NCBI GenBank assembly: GCA_015143295.1
Contig: CM026556.1
Coordinates: 18,600,547-18,664,546, forward strand
Reading direction: 5' to 3'
DNA length: 64,000 nucleotides
Source: Tetracentron sinense
Taxonomy: Eukaryota; Streptophyta; Magnoliopsida; Trochodendrales; Trochodendraceae
The stretch's first letter is position 1, and every line of letters starts with the position of its first letter. Under the pieces are notes generated by a model. That model worked only from the letters and a program-made list of their open reading frames with translations. It was not told where the DNA came from and ran no database searches. Shown here piece by piece: positions 1 to 9,849 of this stretch. Both the position numbers and the translations under genes were made by a program.

Positions 1-462
1 TCTGTTGTTGGGAAGGGAGATGTTAAACCTCCTTCCCACCTTTCTTTAGCCTCTATTCTTCATGTTCCTGATTTTGCAACAAACCTTCTATATGTTAGTT
101 CACTTACCAAAAATCTAAATTGTAGGGTCATTTTTTCCCTTCTTACTATGTTTTTCAGGACTTGGTAACAAAAAAGACAATTGGAACGGGCCATGAAGCT
201 AATGGCCTTTATTTGTTGGTGCGACTCCCACTGTTCCTCTAACATTTCAATCTTATAGTAGTAGTAGTGTTAATAAAGAGCGTGTCCTATGTTGGCATGT
301 CCATCTTCGTCATATTTCCTTTCAGTACTTAAGAATTATGTTTCCAGACTTGTTTGCTTCTTTATCCATGTATGATCTTCTATGTGAAGTGTGTGAACTT
401 GCAAAGCATCATCGTGCTTCTTTTTCTCCTAGTACTTACAAAAATTCTATTGTGTTTGATAT
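1..462 (+). mobile_element. Ty1/copia (Ale/Retrofit-like) fragment, GAG-pre-integrase region
   Basis: The reading resembles the copia protease to GAG-pre-integrase stretch: a CWHVHLRH-type motif near 290-310 and CEVCELAKHH near 380-410, typical of Ale/Retrofit elements. The element is broken. The 5' part, including its LTR, is not in this copy but is visible in the second copy from 46,334. It is interrupted at 463 by a solo gypsy LTR and resumes at 2776. The 5-bp duplication gatat (458-462 and 2776-2780) marks that insertion. Confidence 0.85.
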
Positions 463-639
463 TGTAGAGACCCAAAAGTTTCATGTATTGGAACATGTGC
501 AATTGAATGAAAACATTGAAATTTTGTTCAAAACATCTCGATTAAAGTTATTCCATGTTTTAACTAAGTTAATATATGTTGTATGATCATTAACTAAGGT
601 TAAGATGAAGAATTAACAAAATAAACAAGCACAGGGCAA

Positions 640-805
640 ACCGGCCTACCGATCATCAAATCGGTTGACCGACTGGTGGGAAAAATGCATAAAACCAAAT
701 ACAGGGGCTTCACGGACCAAATTGGTCGACCGCCTGACCAAATCGGTCGACCGATCAGCAATCGGTCGACCGCCCAAGCCAACCGGTCAACCGCCTGGCC
801 ATAAA
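640..805. repeat. Cluster of CGGTCGACCG-type palindromes inside the solo LTR
   Basis: Several overlapping versions of a self-complementary decamer (tcggtcgaccga and relatives such as accggtcaaccg) occur in about 165 bp of the U3-like part of the LTR. The same cluster is at about 48,000-48,170. It could form hairpins or act as a repeated regulator binding site. Its role is unknown. Confidence 0.7.
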
Positions 806-1099
806 TTCGCCCAGAAATCCTAATTTGAGTAGAATTCCGAGAATTAGTAACTTTTAATAGACCCTACGCCTATAAATAGACCACTAACTCGTGGGAAATA
901 TGATTTTTAATATTCTAAGAGTTTTAGAAATCCCAGAGAGAGTTTGCAAAAGGTTTTACAAGGAGAAGAAGGAAAAGCTTAGACATCTCATCCAAGACCT
1001 TTCGCAAGCGATTGATCGTAGGGAAGCGATCGAGAGAGGTACTATATATTGTCATCCGTGATGTTAAGTTAATTATAAGGATTGAATATGATTGAATAA

Positions 1100-1282
1100 A
1101 CCACTGAGGGTGTAGCCCAGTGGTCACTTGGACGAACCATAAACCCGGAGGTCTCGAGTTCGATTCACTGGCTCCCCTCAATATCGGCTGCATAGGTTGG
1201 TGGTTTACTTATGTCAGCCCATGGGACTTAGACTGAGCTTTCAAGGCTCAAGATATCCACGGTTGTCAAAAAATATATATAT
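1100..1282 (+). mobile_element. tRNA-derived SINE
   Basis: It has a pol III A box tagcccagtgg (1113-1123), an exact fit to TRGCNNAGYGG, and a B box agttcgattca (1157-1167) close to GGTTCGANNCC, about 34 bp apart. The 3' end is A/TA-rich. Perfect 14-bp target duplications, atatgattgaataa, flank it at 1086-1099 and 1283-1296. It sits inside the solo gypsy LTR, so it is one of the youngest layers of the nest. I do not recognise the family name. It is not a working tRNA gene, because the tRNA fold is not kept beyond the promoter boxes. Confidence 0.85.
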
Positions 1283-1927
1283 ATATGATTGAATAAGGGT
1301 ATGTTAAGATTTAATAATTATGAATTGCATGCTAAGATTTGGAATGATGGAAAAGGGTACGGGATTCAATATTTGGAATGGTTATGGGAAATTAATATGA
1401 TATGACTACTGATTTATGGTTTTAAATTGATAATGATGTTATGAATTGTTATGTGATAATGGGAATGATGATATAGTGTTTCGGATGGATATGTGATTGA
1501 ATGGTAATGATGGAATTTTGATTATGGGTTTATGATCATGGAATTGGGGTTATTGGATTTTGATTATCGGATTGTTATACTATGATGTTGATAACCCTGT
1601 TAATATTATTGTAATGAAACAACCTACATGAATGGTAAGTATTTATGGTATGATGTTGACATGCTAAATTATAATTAATTATGCATTTATGATGGTTGAA
1701 TTTCGGATAGGTAAATACTTAAAGGATGATATTAATAACCCCGAATATTCTAACCATCGTTATATGGGAGGCTTTGGTGGAGTTTCGATGGTGAGATATC
1801 GGAATCTAAAAGATAACCTATATGAAAGTTAACCGTGACACTCAAGCACATTTTTCATAACATGGAAAGTTGTTAAGTACACAAGTCTCACATGATCATG
1901 CATGGATATGGAACTGACATAACTTTG

Positions 1928-2125
1928 GTATGTAACTGGTATGGACATTGAAATCTGGTATGAACCGTGGCATTGGAATCTGGTATGGACCTTGGTATTA
2001 GAATCTGGTATGGACCTTGGTATTGATTTCTGGTATGAACCTTGGTATTGAAATCTGGTATGGACCTTAGAATTGATATGACCTTGGAACCCTGGTACGG
2101 ACATGGGAATCTAGTATGAACTGAC
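1928..2125. repeat. 25-bp minisatellite in the solo LTR
   Basis: About seven degenerate units of the form tctggtatggaccttggtatt plus four variable bases follow each other head to tail. The array creates spurious minus-strand open frames rich in H, T, R, F and Q. The same array is at about 49,303-49,497. Such arrays are common in long Tekay-type LTRs. Confidence 0.85.
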
Positions 2126-2775
2126 ATATTTTTGTTATGATTTTACATGCATATCAACATATGCACATATATCACAAGTCTGCACGAAATGATGTGTTTT
2201 CCATACTCTGATTATGTAAAGTATGATATGTATGATATGACCTGAACTGTCTGATATGATATGATATGAGATATTGTTAATTATACTTTATTTATATACA
2301 CTGGGCATTTTCAATGCTCAGCCGAATTGTTACTGTTGGCAGGTTCAGGAGGATTTGACATTTGCGCTCCGGAACCTTGGATTGAAGAAGAGTATCCCGA
2401 AGAACAGGAAGGCGACTATCAAGAGGCACTAGGCAGAAGTTCATCTGGATCATTATCCGTATTACTGATCAAGTAATTACTTAGTTTTTTTTATTTCAGT
2501 TGAGAGAGATGTAATAAGACCCATTTTAAGTTGATGTTGCTTAGGTTTAATTTTGTAATTGAGATCATATGAGTGATCGGATTGTTTCTGTTAGTTGGTC
2601 AACAGTTAAAATGGTCTATATTATTGATGACTTCTATTGATTATTCATTTATTTGTAGGAGAAATATTTTGAGACTCACTTTTTAGAATGCTTTTTATGT
2701 TGATTAAGTTAATATAGATATGCAGTGTCACGGGTCCAAAGTTTCATTAACCAACATGGGATTTGGGGCGCGACA

Positions 2776-3061
2776 GATATCATTCATACCGATGTTTGGG
2801 ACCCTTCACCTGTTACCTCTATCACCGGTTATCGATATTTTGTGAGTTTTGTTAATGATTATTCTAAGTATACTTAGCTTTATCTCATAAAGTCAAAAAA
2901 TGAGGTATATACTATTTTCAAACAATTTCATATGTTGATTAAGACTCAATTTGGAAAAAGAATTAAGATTCTTCGGTCTGATCAAGGGCAAGAATATATA
3001 TGTGGGGGTTGATGGAATATTTGACTACAAATGGGATAGACCATCAGTACTCTTGTCCTTA
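2776..3061 (+). mobile_element. Ty1/copia (Ale-like) fragment, integrase core part
   Basis: It continues the copia of 1-462 after the solo LTR. The reading shows HTDVWDPSPV, GYRYFVSFVNDYS and RSDQGQEY, hallmarks of the copia integrase core. It is broken, and a further LTR-like element follows from about 3062 within the integrase region. Confidence 0.85.
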
Positions 3062-6000
3062 CTGTTGCCCAAGTATTGGCCCTAGAGGGGAGGTGAATAG
3101 AGTCTTGGTAAATTTAAGGTTCTAGTGTGGAATTTAAATCGTCAAAGAATTAGCAACTAAATCAGAAAATTAAATGCAAATTAAATGCAAGAGTTAGGGA
3201 AGACAAACACAGCGATCTTGTTCAGAGGTTTGGTAATCCCACCTCCATCCCCACCTCAAGCTACCCGCGAAAGGATTCACCACAATTTGATTATCGTACA
3301 AACTTCTTCCAGGTGAAGCCCAAATCTTTTACAATCATTTTCCGGGTAAGGACCAGACCTTTACAATCCCTCTTCCAGGTGTGGATCAAACCTTTCTTAC
3401 AAGGGAACAATCCTCCCTTAACTTTCACAAAGCCTTCAGCTTCAATGCAAGAATCCTCAGATTCTTGACTTAACAAATACAAGTTTTTAATTGGATTTGA
3501 ATCGGAAAATTGCTCCTTGATTGACCTGGATAAGATCCTTTTAAAGCTCTAATAAAATCTCTCAAGAGTTGAAATTGAATAGCTCAATAAACAGAGAATT
3601 GGGGATTTCGGGTTTTTCACTAATAATGTGAGAATTTAGCTTCTAGTGAATGATAATGATAATGGATTGATCAATAGTTATTTTTCATTCATACAAGATC
3701 TCATTTTATAGCTCAATTAAATTTATGGCCGTTAATGGGGTAATTAATGCAAACTACCGGTTTAAAAATAGTCGTTGAGGAACATTTACTGCGTTTTATG
3801 ATTCATCCAATCGACTGGATGGATCATCTAATTGGCTGGATAGGCAAAATTGCCATCCAAATGCAGTTTGGCCTAACCGAGCGTTTTTAGTTTATCCAGT
3901 CGGCTGAATGGCTTCATCAAGTATACTGGATGGTGTAGATTTTGCTCAAACTCAGTTTTTCAAGATCATAAAGATGGGATTTGATTCCAAGGCCTTCTAC
4001 CTCATCTTTAACTGTTAGACATATATGCCCACAAAAGTCATTCCGGAATTGTATGAGTCTACTTAATCAATAAAAGCATATTTTACATTCACACATTGTC
4101 TTCTACATTGGGTAACATATTAAAAGTATCTCATTAGATGAGACTATTTTATCCCTTAGGCAATATTGTAGGAAAACCATCCAATTAGTGATTAACTAAT
4201 TGCTAAGGAGATATGGTTTTCCGGTTCCTTGTAGACCTAGTATTGTTCTAAGTTATTCAGGATACATCTGGACAATGTATTCCTACTAATTTACACATTG
4301 TTAGTTCCATATGATAGAGTGATGAATCTCAATCACTGAGAGAATGGTCTTTTGACTAAGATGTGGATATAAGTAAGAAGTACTTATATTGCAACAGGAT
4401 CGCTCAGTGGATACCCTTAGAAATATATTGTCTATATATTTAGGGTAGTCCATTTGACAGATTGTCCTTAACCTGAGAGGTCGACATCTTCTCTAGTATT
4501 TGCCTATATAGCTTTGATGTAGCCAATCGTCAATGTCCAACACACCGGACTGAATACAGGCTCGTTGGGTTATGTACGCTATATTAGAAAAAGTTATGTG
4601 TACACTCAACAAGGATTCCACTACTCTTCTAGAGTAATTAATATTGAGTTGATACTTGTCAAAACCGGACTAGAAAAACCCAACACTGGTATTTATCGAT
4701 GAAATGGTTTTATCGAGAAGTTTATTTTCTATATAAAAGAAATGTAATTATAATTATTATTATTTCTTTTAAAGGATTTCTGAAATAGTTTTGAAAGTCC
4801 AAGTTTGACTAAAAGTATCAAAGAGAATGGGTTCTCAATATAAGCTAGGGATTAAAGACAGTATAAGATATTGTCCCGTAAGCTTATAACAATATTGGAA
4901 GTGGAGGGACGTATCTGTAAACAAATCTTGTGATAGAAATACTTGCAAGTAATTCTCTATTTTCTGGAGGTTAATCACATTGTGTTAATAGGCATTACTG
5001 TGATTAGTGGAAGCCAGGGATATAGATAAAATTTTATAATCCTAATGGAGTGATAGGAAATGGTTTCCTAGTAAAAATGCTTTAACCAAGAAAGGTTAAG
5101 CACTTGGTCCCACAACCAGAAATAGGAGATCCCCTTAGATCCCACACACTAGGACCTTCTTAAAGCTTTAAATTTAATTGATAATTAAATTAATTAATTT
5201 CTCTAAGTAAATCACTATATGGTATAGTGAAGCTCTAATATGTGGAATCACATTAGATGTGATAAACCAAATGGGTAGGACCTATTGGGAATTTTGATAA
5301 AAGATCAAAAGGTGACCTTAGGGTTTTGGAAACCCTAAGGGGCATGTGGAAGTGGGGCCCACCTAGGGTGGGACGCCCATTTCAAGAAAGAATCCTTGTT
5401 TTAATTAGTTTCTAATTAATTGACTCCTTATTGGATAAGGTTAGTTAGTTAGTTAGTTACTAATTAAAGAATCCTTATTTAAATGGGATTCCATTAGTTT
5501 GTTACTAATCAATAATTAGTTAGTTACTAATTAAAGATTCCTTATTAGATAAGGATAAGATTAGTTAGTTACTAATGGATAAGGTTAGTTTCTTTTAAGA
5601 TTAATCCTAATTAATTAGGAGAATAATCATAAAGGAAACAATTGAGGAAACCTCATTGGATTAGGATAAGGAGTCTTGGATTGCAAGCAATCCAAGAGAA
5701 GGCTATAAATAAAGGTGGATGCCCACCTTGGAGATTAATCTCTCCTCTCCTAAAAGCTCACGCCCCTCTCTGGCCCTCTTGGAAAGTGTACGGTCACCCC
5801 TTTTCTCCTCTTGGTTTGAATTTTTCTCTTAAGCAAAAGCAGAACCAATCTTGTTAAATCAAGAAAGGATCTTGAGATTCAAGAGAAGAAAAAAATCATA
5901 GAGCTGGAATTTGGAAGGGCCATTAGCTTCCAGTAGAAAAAGCTTTAAAGAAAAAGAAGAAGGTTCATGTGGATTGCGAAGGAGACTTGACGCTTGTGAA

Positions 6001-6640
6001 GTTTTGCCGGCTTTGTTCTATCGTGGATTTGACTTAACAATTTCAAAGTCGCAAAGGTGATTGTTATTTTATCCTTCATTGAATAAAATCAATTAGAATC
6101 TTAGTCAGATCTTGGGATTCGATGTATACCCCCCAAGAACTGTTTTTCGAAAATTAAAAAGAGGCATACTTTCATTAACATGATAAATACCATTTTTTTA
6201 GGTCCTTTAAATGATTTTTCAATTTGTTCTTAAGGTACCTATGGTCATTCTAAGCTTTTGAGTTTTTCAACACCAACCATTGAGGACTTTTTACAAAAGT
6301 CCTAAATACTATCAAAGTAAAAATTAATTCTAAAACCATTTTTGAGAGTCTTCTAACTTGATTCTTGGATCTTCAACAAGGCTTCAACTTTGAGATCTTC
6401 CAAGGCTTTTTCTTTTGATGGAGTTTAGCATGAACTCCAATTTGATCTTCTAGGATGATTGAATCTTCTTTTGAATTTAATTGCAATATTACTTGGATGC
6501 TTCTTTTTGCAACTTGGGTAGTAATTTCATGTCTCTTGAGTTGAATGTGTGACTAATACTCTTGTTCATTGAATTTTACATAAACTTCAAGGAAACATTG
6601 GTAGCAAAATAATAAATCAACTACATAGCATCATAGCAAC
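3062..6640 (+). mobile_element. Unclassified LTR-like element, itself interrupted
   Basis: From 3062 the copia reading is replaced by a sequence starting TGTTGCCCAAGTATTGG with the motif cctagaggggaggtgaata, a motif I associate with plant LTR-retroelement ends. Without the nested solo LTR (4013-6174) it is about 1.4 kb. No coding domain is visible. The right boundary, near 6640 where LINE sequence starts, is approximate and no target duplication was found. The first copy carries 38 bp (6238-6275) that the second lacks. Confidence 0.5.
4013..6174 (+). mobile_element. Solo LTR, copia-type long LTR (TGTTAGA family)
   Basis: It starts TGTTAGACATATATG and ends ATACTTTCA, flanked by the perfect 5-bp duplication ttaac (4008-4012, 6175-6179). 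Its length (2162 bp), TGTTAGA start and internal landmarks (ggaaa...ttttccggttccttgta near the 5' third) parallel the 5' LTR of the copia at 17,075-19,260, so the two are related families. No internal coding region is present. The small open frame at 5642-5857 inside it is not taken as a gene. Confidence 0.85.
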
Positions 6641-7674
6641 CGCCAGTTTGGTCGTGCTACATTTCAGGTTTAGAGTTGGGAGAGGGTTAGAGATTAGGTT
6701 CTGGATGGATGTGTGGTGTGGGTTAACTAAACTTAAGGATGATTTTGGTAATATCTTTCTGTTAGCTACCGATAGGGACACATTAGTTGGGGATTATTTC
6801 GAGAGGAGAGGAGAGAGGCTGTTGTGGTGTCCGAAGATGAGACGGGATATGTATGATTGGGAAATTGTTGAGTGGCTCAACTCTTAGAGCGCATTAGCTC
6901 TTCTTCCCTTGTTCCGAGATTAGGGATTGCAGGATTTGGTCTAGAAGCAACCATGTTCGTTTCTCAATAAGATCATGGTTACAATCATTGTGTCCAATAC
7001 CAGTTGGTCCGTTTCCTCATAGGCTTGTGTGGAATCCTGGTATTCCCTCTAAGGTATCTATCTTCCTATAGAATGCAACACTGAATAAAATTTTATCTTG
7101 CAATCAATTACAAAATAGAAGGTGGAGGATAGCTAACCATTGTTTTATGTGCCTCCAAGCAAAAGAGTTTGTGGATCATTTGCTCTTGCACTGCCCTATT
7201 GTGTTTGGTATATGGGGTTTTTTCCTTTCCCGATGGGTATGGACTGGGTCTTTCCTTCTTCCTTTAACAACTTCTTATCTTGCTAGTCACTGGTTGGTGT
7301 GGAAGGTGCTCATGAGGCGATTTGGTTGGTTCTCCCTAGAGCCATAGCATGGATGTTATGGAAAGAGCAAAATCTTACAGTTTTTTAGGACTCTTATTCG
7401 CCCCCTTTTCGCATATGCGATCGTATCCGATTAGTTGTCATGTAATGGGCTGGTTTACATGTCACAAAGGAGGATCTTAGGGAGAGGTTGTTTTAATCTT
7501 TTCGCAGCCACATCGGTATGAGCTGCCCCTCTCATTTGGTGAGGAGGTCCTGTATGAGTTTTGCTTTATTGGCGCTGAATTTATATGCATGTAAACTCTA
7601 GTTTTTATTGCCTCCTGGTCCTGTAGCTCTCACGTTCTTTTCATATATTCTGCTTGATTATCAATCAAAAAAAA
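6641..7674 (+). mobile_element. 5'-truncated L1-type LINE, 3' end of ORF2 with zf-RVT region
   Basis: The plus-strand readings at 6648-6887 (GRGLEIRFWMDVWCGLTKLKD) and 7147-7347 (CLQAKEFVDHLLLHCPI, with VFGIWGFFLSRW) match the region after reverse transcriptase in plant LINE ORF2, ending in the zinc-binding RVT domain with its C...H..HCP pattern. Stops and a frameshift separate the pieces, for example a TAG at 6885-6887. It ends in an 8-A tract at 7667-7674. The element is a dead 5'-truncated insertion of about 1 kb. Target duplications were not resolved. Confidence 0.8.
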
Positions 7675-7777
7675 TGTGGACAAAGTCAACACATATATTG
7701 CAAGTACTTGACAGTGAAAGGCGGAATAAATAAAAGTTATGAAGGAGAAAGCAAGTCTTTAATTCTATGTGTTATAC

Positions 7778-7852
7778 CTTTGAAGTGAGCTCCATCTTTT
7801 CAAGAGCACTCACGATTGAAGGAACTCTAAAGTTAGATTCTGGATGTGAATC
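7778..7852 (-). CDS. HDA14: Histone deacetylase (HDA14-like) exon, duplicate copy
   Basis: On the minus strand a 75-nt phase-0 exon, flanked by a cag acceptor and a GT donor (AAG/gtataac), encodes 25 residues beginning DSHPESNFRVP and ending EKMELTSK. This matches the region of plant HDA14-type deacetylases just after the GHN-E/D-SHPE motif, at the start of the catalytic domain (zinc-dependent removal of acetyl groups from lysine). It is identical to the exon at 55,115-55,189. The next exon of the gene (39,918-40,019) lies upstream of this copy in minus-strand terms, so this copy cannot splice to it in order. It is either a duplicated exon or part of a misplaced haplotype. The sequence match is fairly sure; the exact paralogue is less so. 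Confidence 0.65.
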
Positions 7853-8400
7853 CTGTTAGTAATAAATAACTGAAAAAATGTCATGAAAAGAATATATGCA
7901 AAACAGTGAACTTCTTACATAAGGAAATGACTATAAGAATAAGGAAATGGGTTCCCAAAGTCATAAAATCCAATTGATGTTACCGCAGAAAAAATCAGAT
8001 GAAAGAAAATCATCAACTTCATTCTGTGATGCAGCTCATCTAATTTCCTTATTTCGCTCATACATAGTACAAGAGAGCTTGCATCAGAGTATTACAATGA
8101 TTGAAAACTTCTTAGAGTGGGGCTCATATGAGTCAATAAAAGGGAAGATGGTGTGTATGTAACAAGCAATTGACGAGTAGATGATGCAGCATGTTCAATA
8201 TGGTTTTTCAAGAGTTATCCAACAAGTAGGTATGTTATGTAGTATGAGATGAACAAGAGTTTTGCGATAAGTAGGTGATGCAATGTGGTGTCTGCTACTC
8301 TATTAACAAGTAGGTGACAAGAATAGGTTATACAGTTTTAGATAGTTAGTAGGTGACAATATGTGATAAGTAGACAACCAGTAGGTCATAAGATAAGGGA
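7853..8400. other. Intron-like DNA with degenerate AAGTAGGTGAC repeats
   Basis: No gene is seen. On the minus strand this would lie upstream of the deacetylase exon. Between about 8165 and 8390 a short motif (aagtaggtgac or gataagtaggtgatg and variants) recurs about eight times at irregular spacing. The 71-codon plus-strand open frame at 7947-8162 has no recognisable domain. Confidence 0.5.
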
Positions 8401-8904
8401 ACTTAAACATTTTTAAATATAGGGATGGGGGTCATCCCTGTCAAGACGGTTTATAGAGTATTGAATGAGAACTTTTCTTTAGGGTTTCGCTAGGCATCAA
8501 TGTCAAGAGACGCAATGGATAGGAAAAAACATTACACGACACTTTAGTCCTAATGCTACTAACTGGCAATAAGTTCACATACAAATCAAGTACATGAGGA
8601 ACATTGGAAAGAAACAAGGATAGTACAGAAGAATTGGAACAATTAGCCAACTGAAGTTGGTAACCCAAATTAGGGACTATCAAAGTAGGAATATGATCTT
8701 GGGGATCTCTAGGTTGCTTAACATGAGGAGGTGACAATGTGCTACTTAGGCACATGGTACGGGTGCCAAGTGTCCAAGTATCTAGAGGTGTTTGGCATGG
8801 CAAGCTTTAGAAATCCCAATACTGCGGCATAGACAAATTTTTAAAAATGATTATATATATGAATATATTATAACTCATTTTTTAAAAATAATAATAAGAA
8901 GAAT

Positions 8905-9062
8905 ATAGAGAGCGGGGATCACTTGTTCCCATTTTTTTTTTAAGTGTAACCAAAGTTATAAAAAATACTTATATAGAGAATAGAGAGGAGGGGATCACCT
9001 GTCCCCATTTTTTTTTAAGTGTAACCAAAGTTATAAAAAATACTCATATAAAGAATAGAGAG
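8905..9062. repeat. Two tandem copies of a 76-bp unit
   Basis: The unit runs from gggatcac(c/t)tgt(c/t)ccc through a T tract, aagtgtaaccaaagtt and ataaaaaatact to agaatagag. Both units are present again near 56,252-56,405. Confidence 0.8.
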
Positions 9063-9076
9063 GAGCAAATGAGACA

Positions 9077-9097
9077 GGGAGGGAGGGAGGGAGGGAG
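9077..9097 (+). repeat. GGGA tandem run, possible G-quadruplex
   Basis: At least four consecutive gggagg-type triplet-G runs occur with single-A loops, which fits the G3+N1-7 quadruplex rule on the plus strand. The same run is near 56,421. Confidence 0.7.
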
Positions 9098-9199
9098 AAA
9101 CTTATTGATCAACATTGGTGCCGCTGCTCTCCTAGTAAGTTTTCCTCTATGTTGCCAAAAAAGCTATGAAAATTAACAAAAAGTTCCTAGCAATCCAAC

Positions 9200-9202
<3 letters not shown>

Positions 9203-9238
<36 letters not shown>
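9203..9238. repeat. (TA)n microsatellite
   Basis: A pure TA dinucleotide run of about 18 repeats. The matching run in the second copy (about 56,545-56,568) is clearly shorter, so this locus has changed length since the copies separated. Confidence 0.9.
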
Positions 9239-9241
<3 letters not shown>

Positions 9242-9849
9242 TTTATTTTAAATGGCATGGCATACTTGAAGTACCACGTGCCTAATTATAATGTTGACGT
9301 CACCTTGGTATGACATAGGCGCGTACTAAGGAGTGTCGTGCCGTGCCACGGAGTGTCATGTCGTGTCAAAGTGTCAGCACAACAAAATTTGGGAAAATTG
9401 TTGCAACATACATTAAGGTAGCATTACCTGGCATATGATCTAAAGCTCAGGAGTCTATGACCAAAGTGGATGGAACGGAAGAGGATGAAACATGAAGAGC
9501 ATTACCTACCTACTCAAATGAGACAGCAAATGTAGCAGAAAGAACATCATCCTTGGCACACTTCTAAAGTTTTATTATTATTCCTTAGAAATCAATATTT
9601 TTCCCCCATAGATTTCGACAGGCCAGAAGAAGTAGCTAATATCTGGAGGTCTAGAAGGTATTTGTTGGCAACTAGCATCATCTGAAGTAGCATTGTTAGT
9701 ACAAAGTTAACGGTGAGGATATCTATGCAACATATAGCAATACTCTCTAATACTGTAGTTATCCAGTTTTCCGATTTTTTCAAAATGTCCCAAATAGTAC
9801 CCGACTTTTTTGTCGAATGATCAATTCACGAAGTATTCGCAAGTTTTGT

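Larger units (their letters stand above)
463..2775. mobile_element. Solo LTR of a Ty3/gypsy (Tekay/Del-like) element
   Basis: It starts TGTAGAGACCC and ends GGGGCGCGACA, the TG...CA ends usual for Tekay/Del LTRs, and is flanked by a perfect 5-bp target duplication, gatat (458-462, 2776-2780). There is no internal coding part, so it is a solo LTR left by LTR-LTR recombination. It lies inside the integrase region of a copia. Internal features are a cluster of CGGTCGACCG palindromes (about 640-805), a SINE (1100-1282) and a 25-bp minisatellite (about 1928-2125). Open frames inside it are low-complexity and not taken as genes. Confidence 0.9.
8745..9395. mobile_element. Probable small non-autonomous insertion in the copia fragment
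   Basis: This stretch interrupts the copia reading. It is AT-rich in the middle and has GC-richer edges with related, partly inverted motifs (ggtgccaagtgtccaagta on the left, gtgtcaaagtgtcagcac on the right). It contains a tandem 76-bp repeat, a GGGA run and a TA microsatellite. No coding region is visible, and the termini and target duplication could not be fixed, so the class is open. Confidence 0.4.

Noticed and set aside
1100-1180. Possible tRNA gene (A and B boxes present)
   Set aside because: The sequence lacks a full cloverleaf, continues into an A/TA-rich tail, and has target duplications, so it is a SINE.
1928-2125. Regularly spaced repeats considered as a CRISPR array
   Set aside because: The units are directly adjacent with no unique spacers, in plant transposon DNA.
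1829-2127. Two overlapping minus-strand open frames of 91 and 79 codons with regular repeats
   Set aside because: They are produced by the 25-bp minisatellite inside a solo LTR and have no domain.
7947-8162. 71-codon plus-strand open frame
   Set aside because: No recognisable domain, and it lies in intron-like DNA opposite to the deacetylase strand.
8441-8803. 120-codon minus-strand open frame considered as a host gene
   Set aside because: Its text matches the copia lead-in to GAG-pre-integrase, so it is a transposon fossil.
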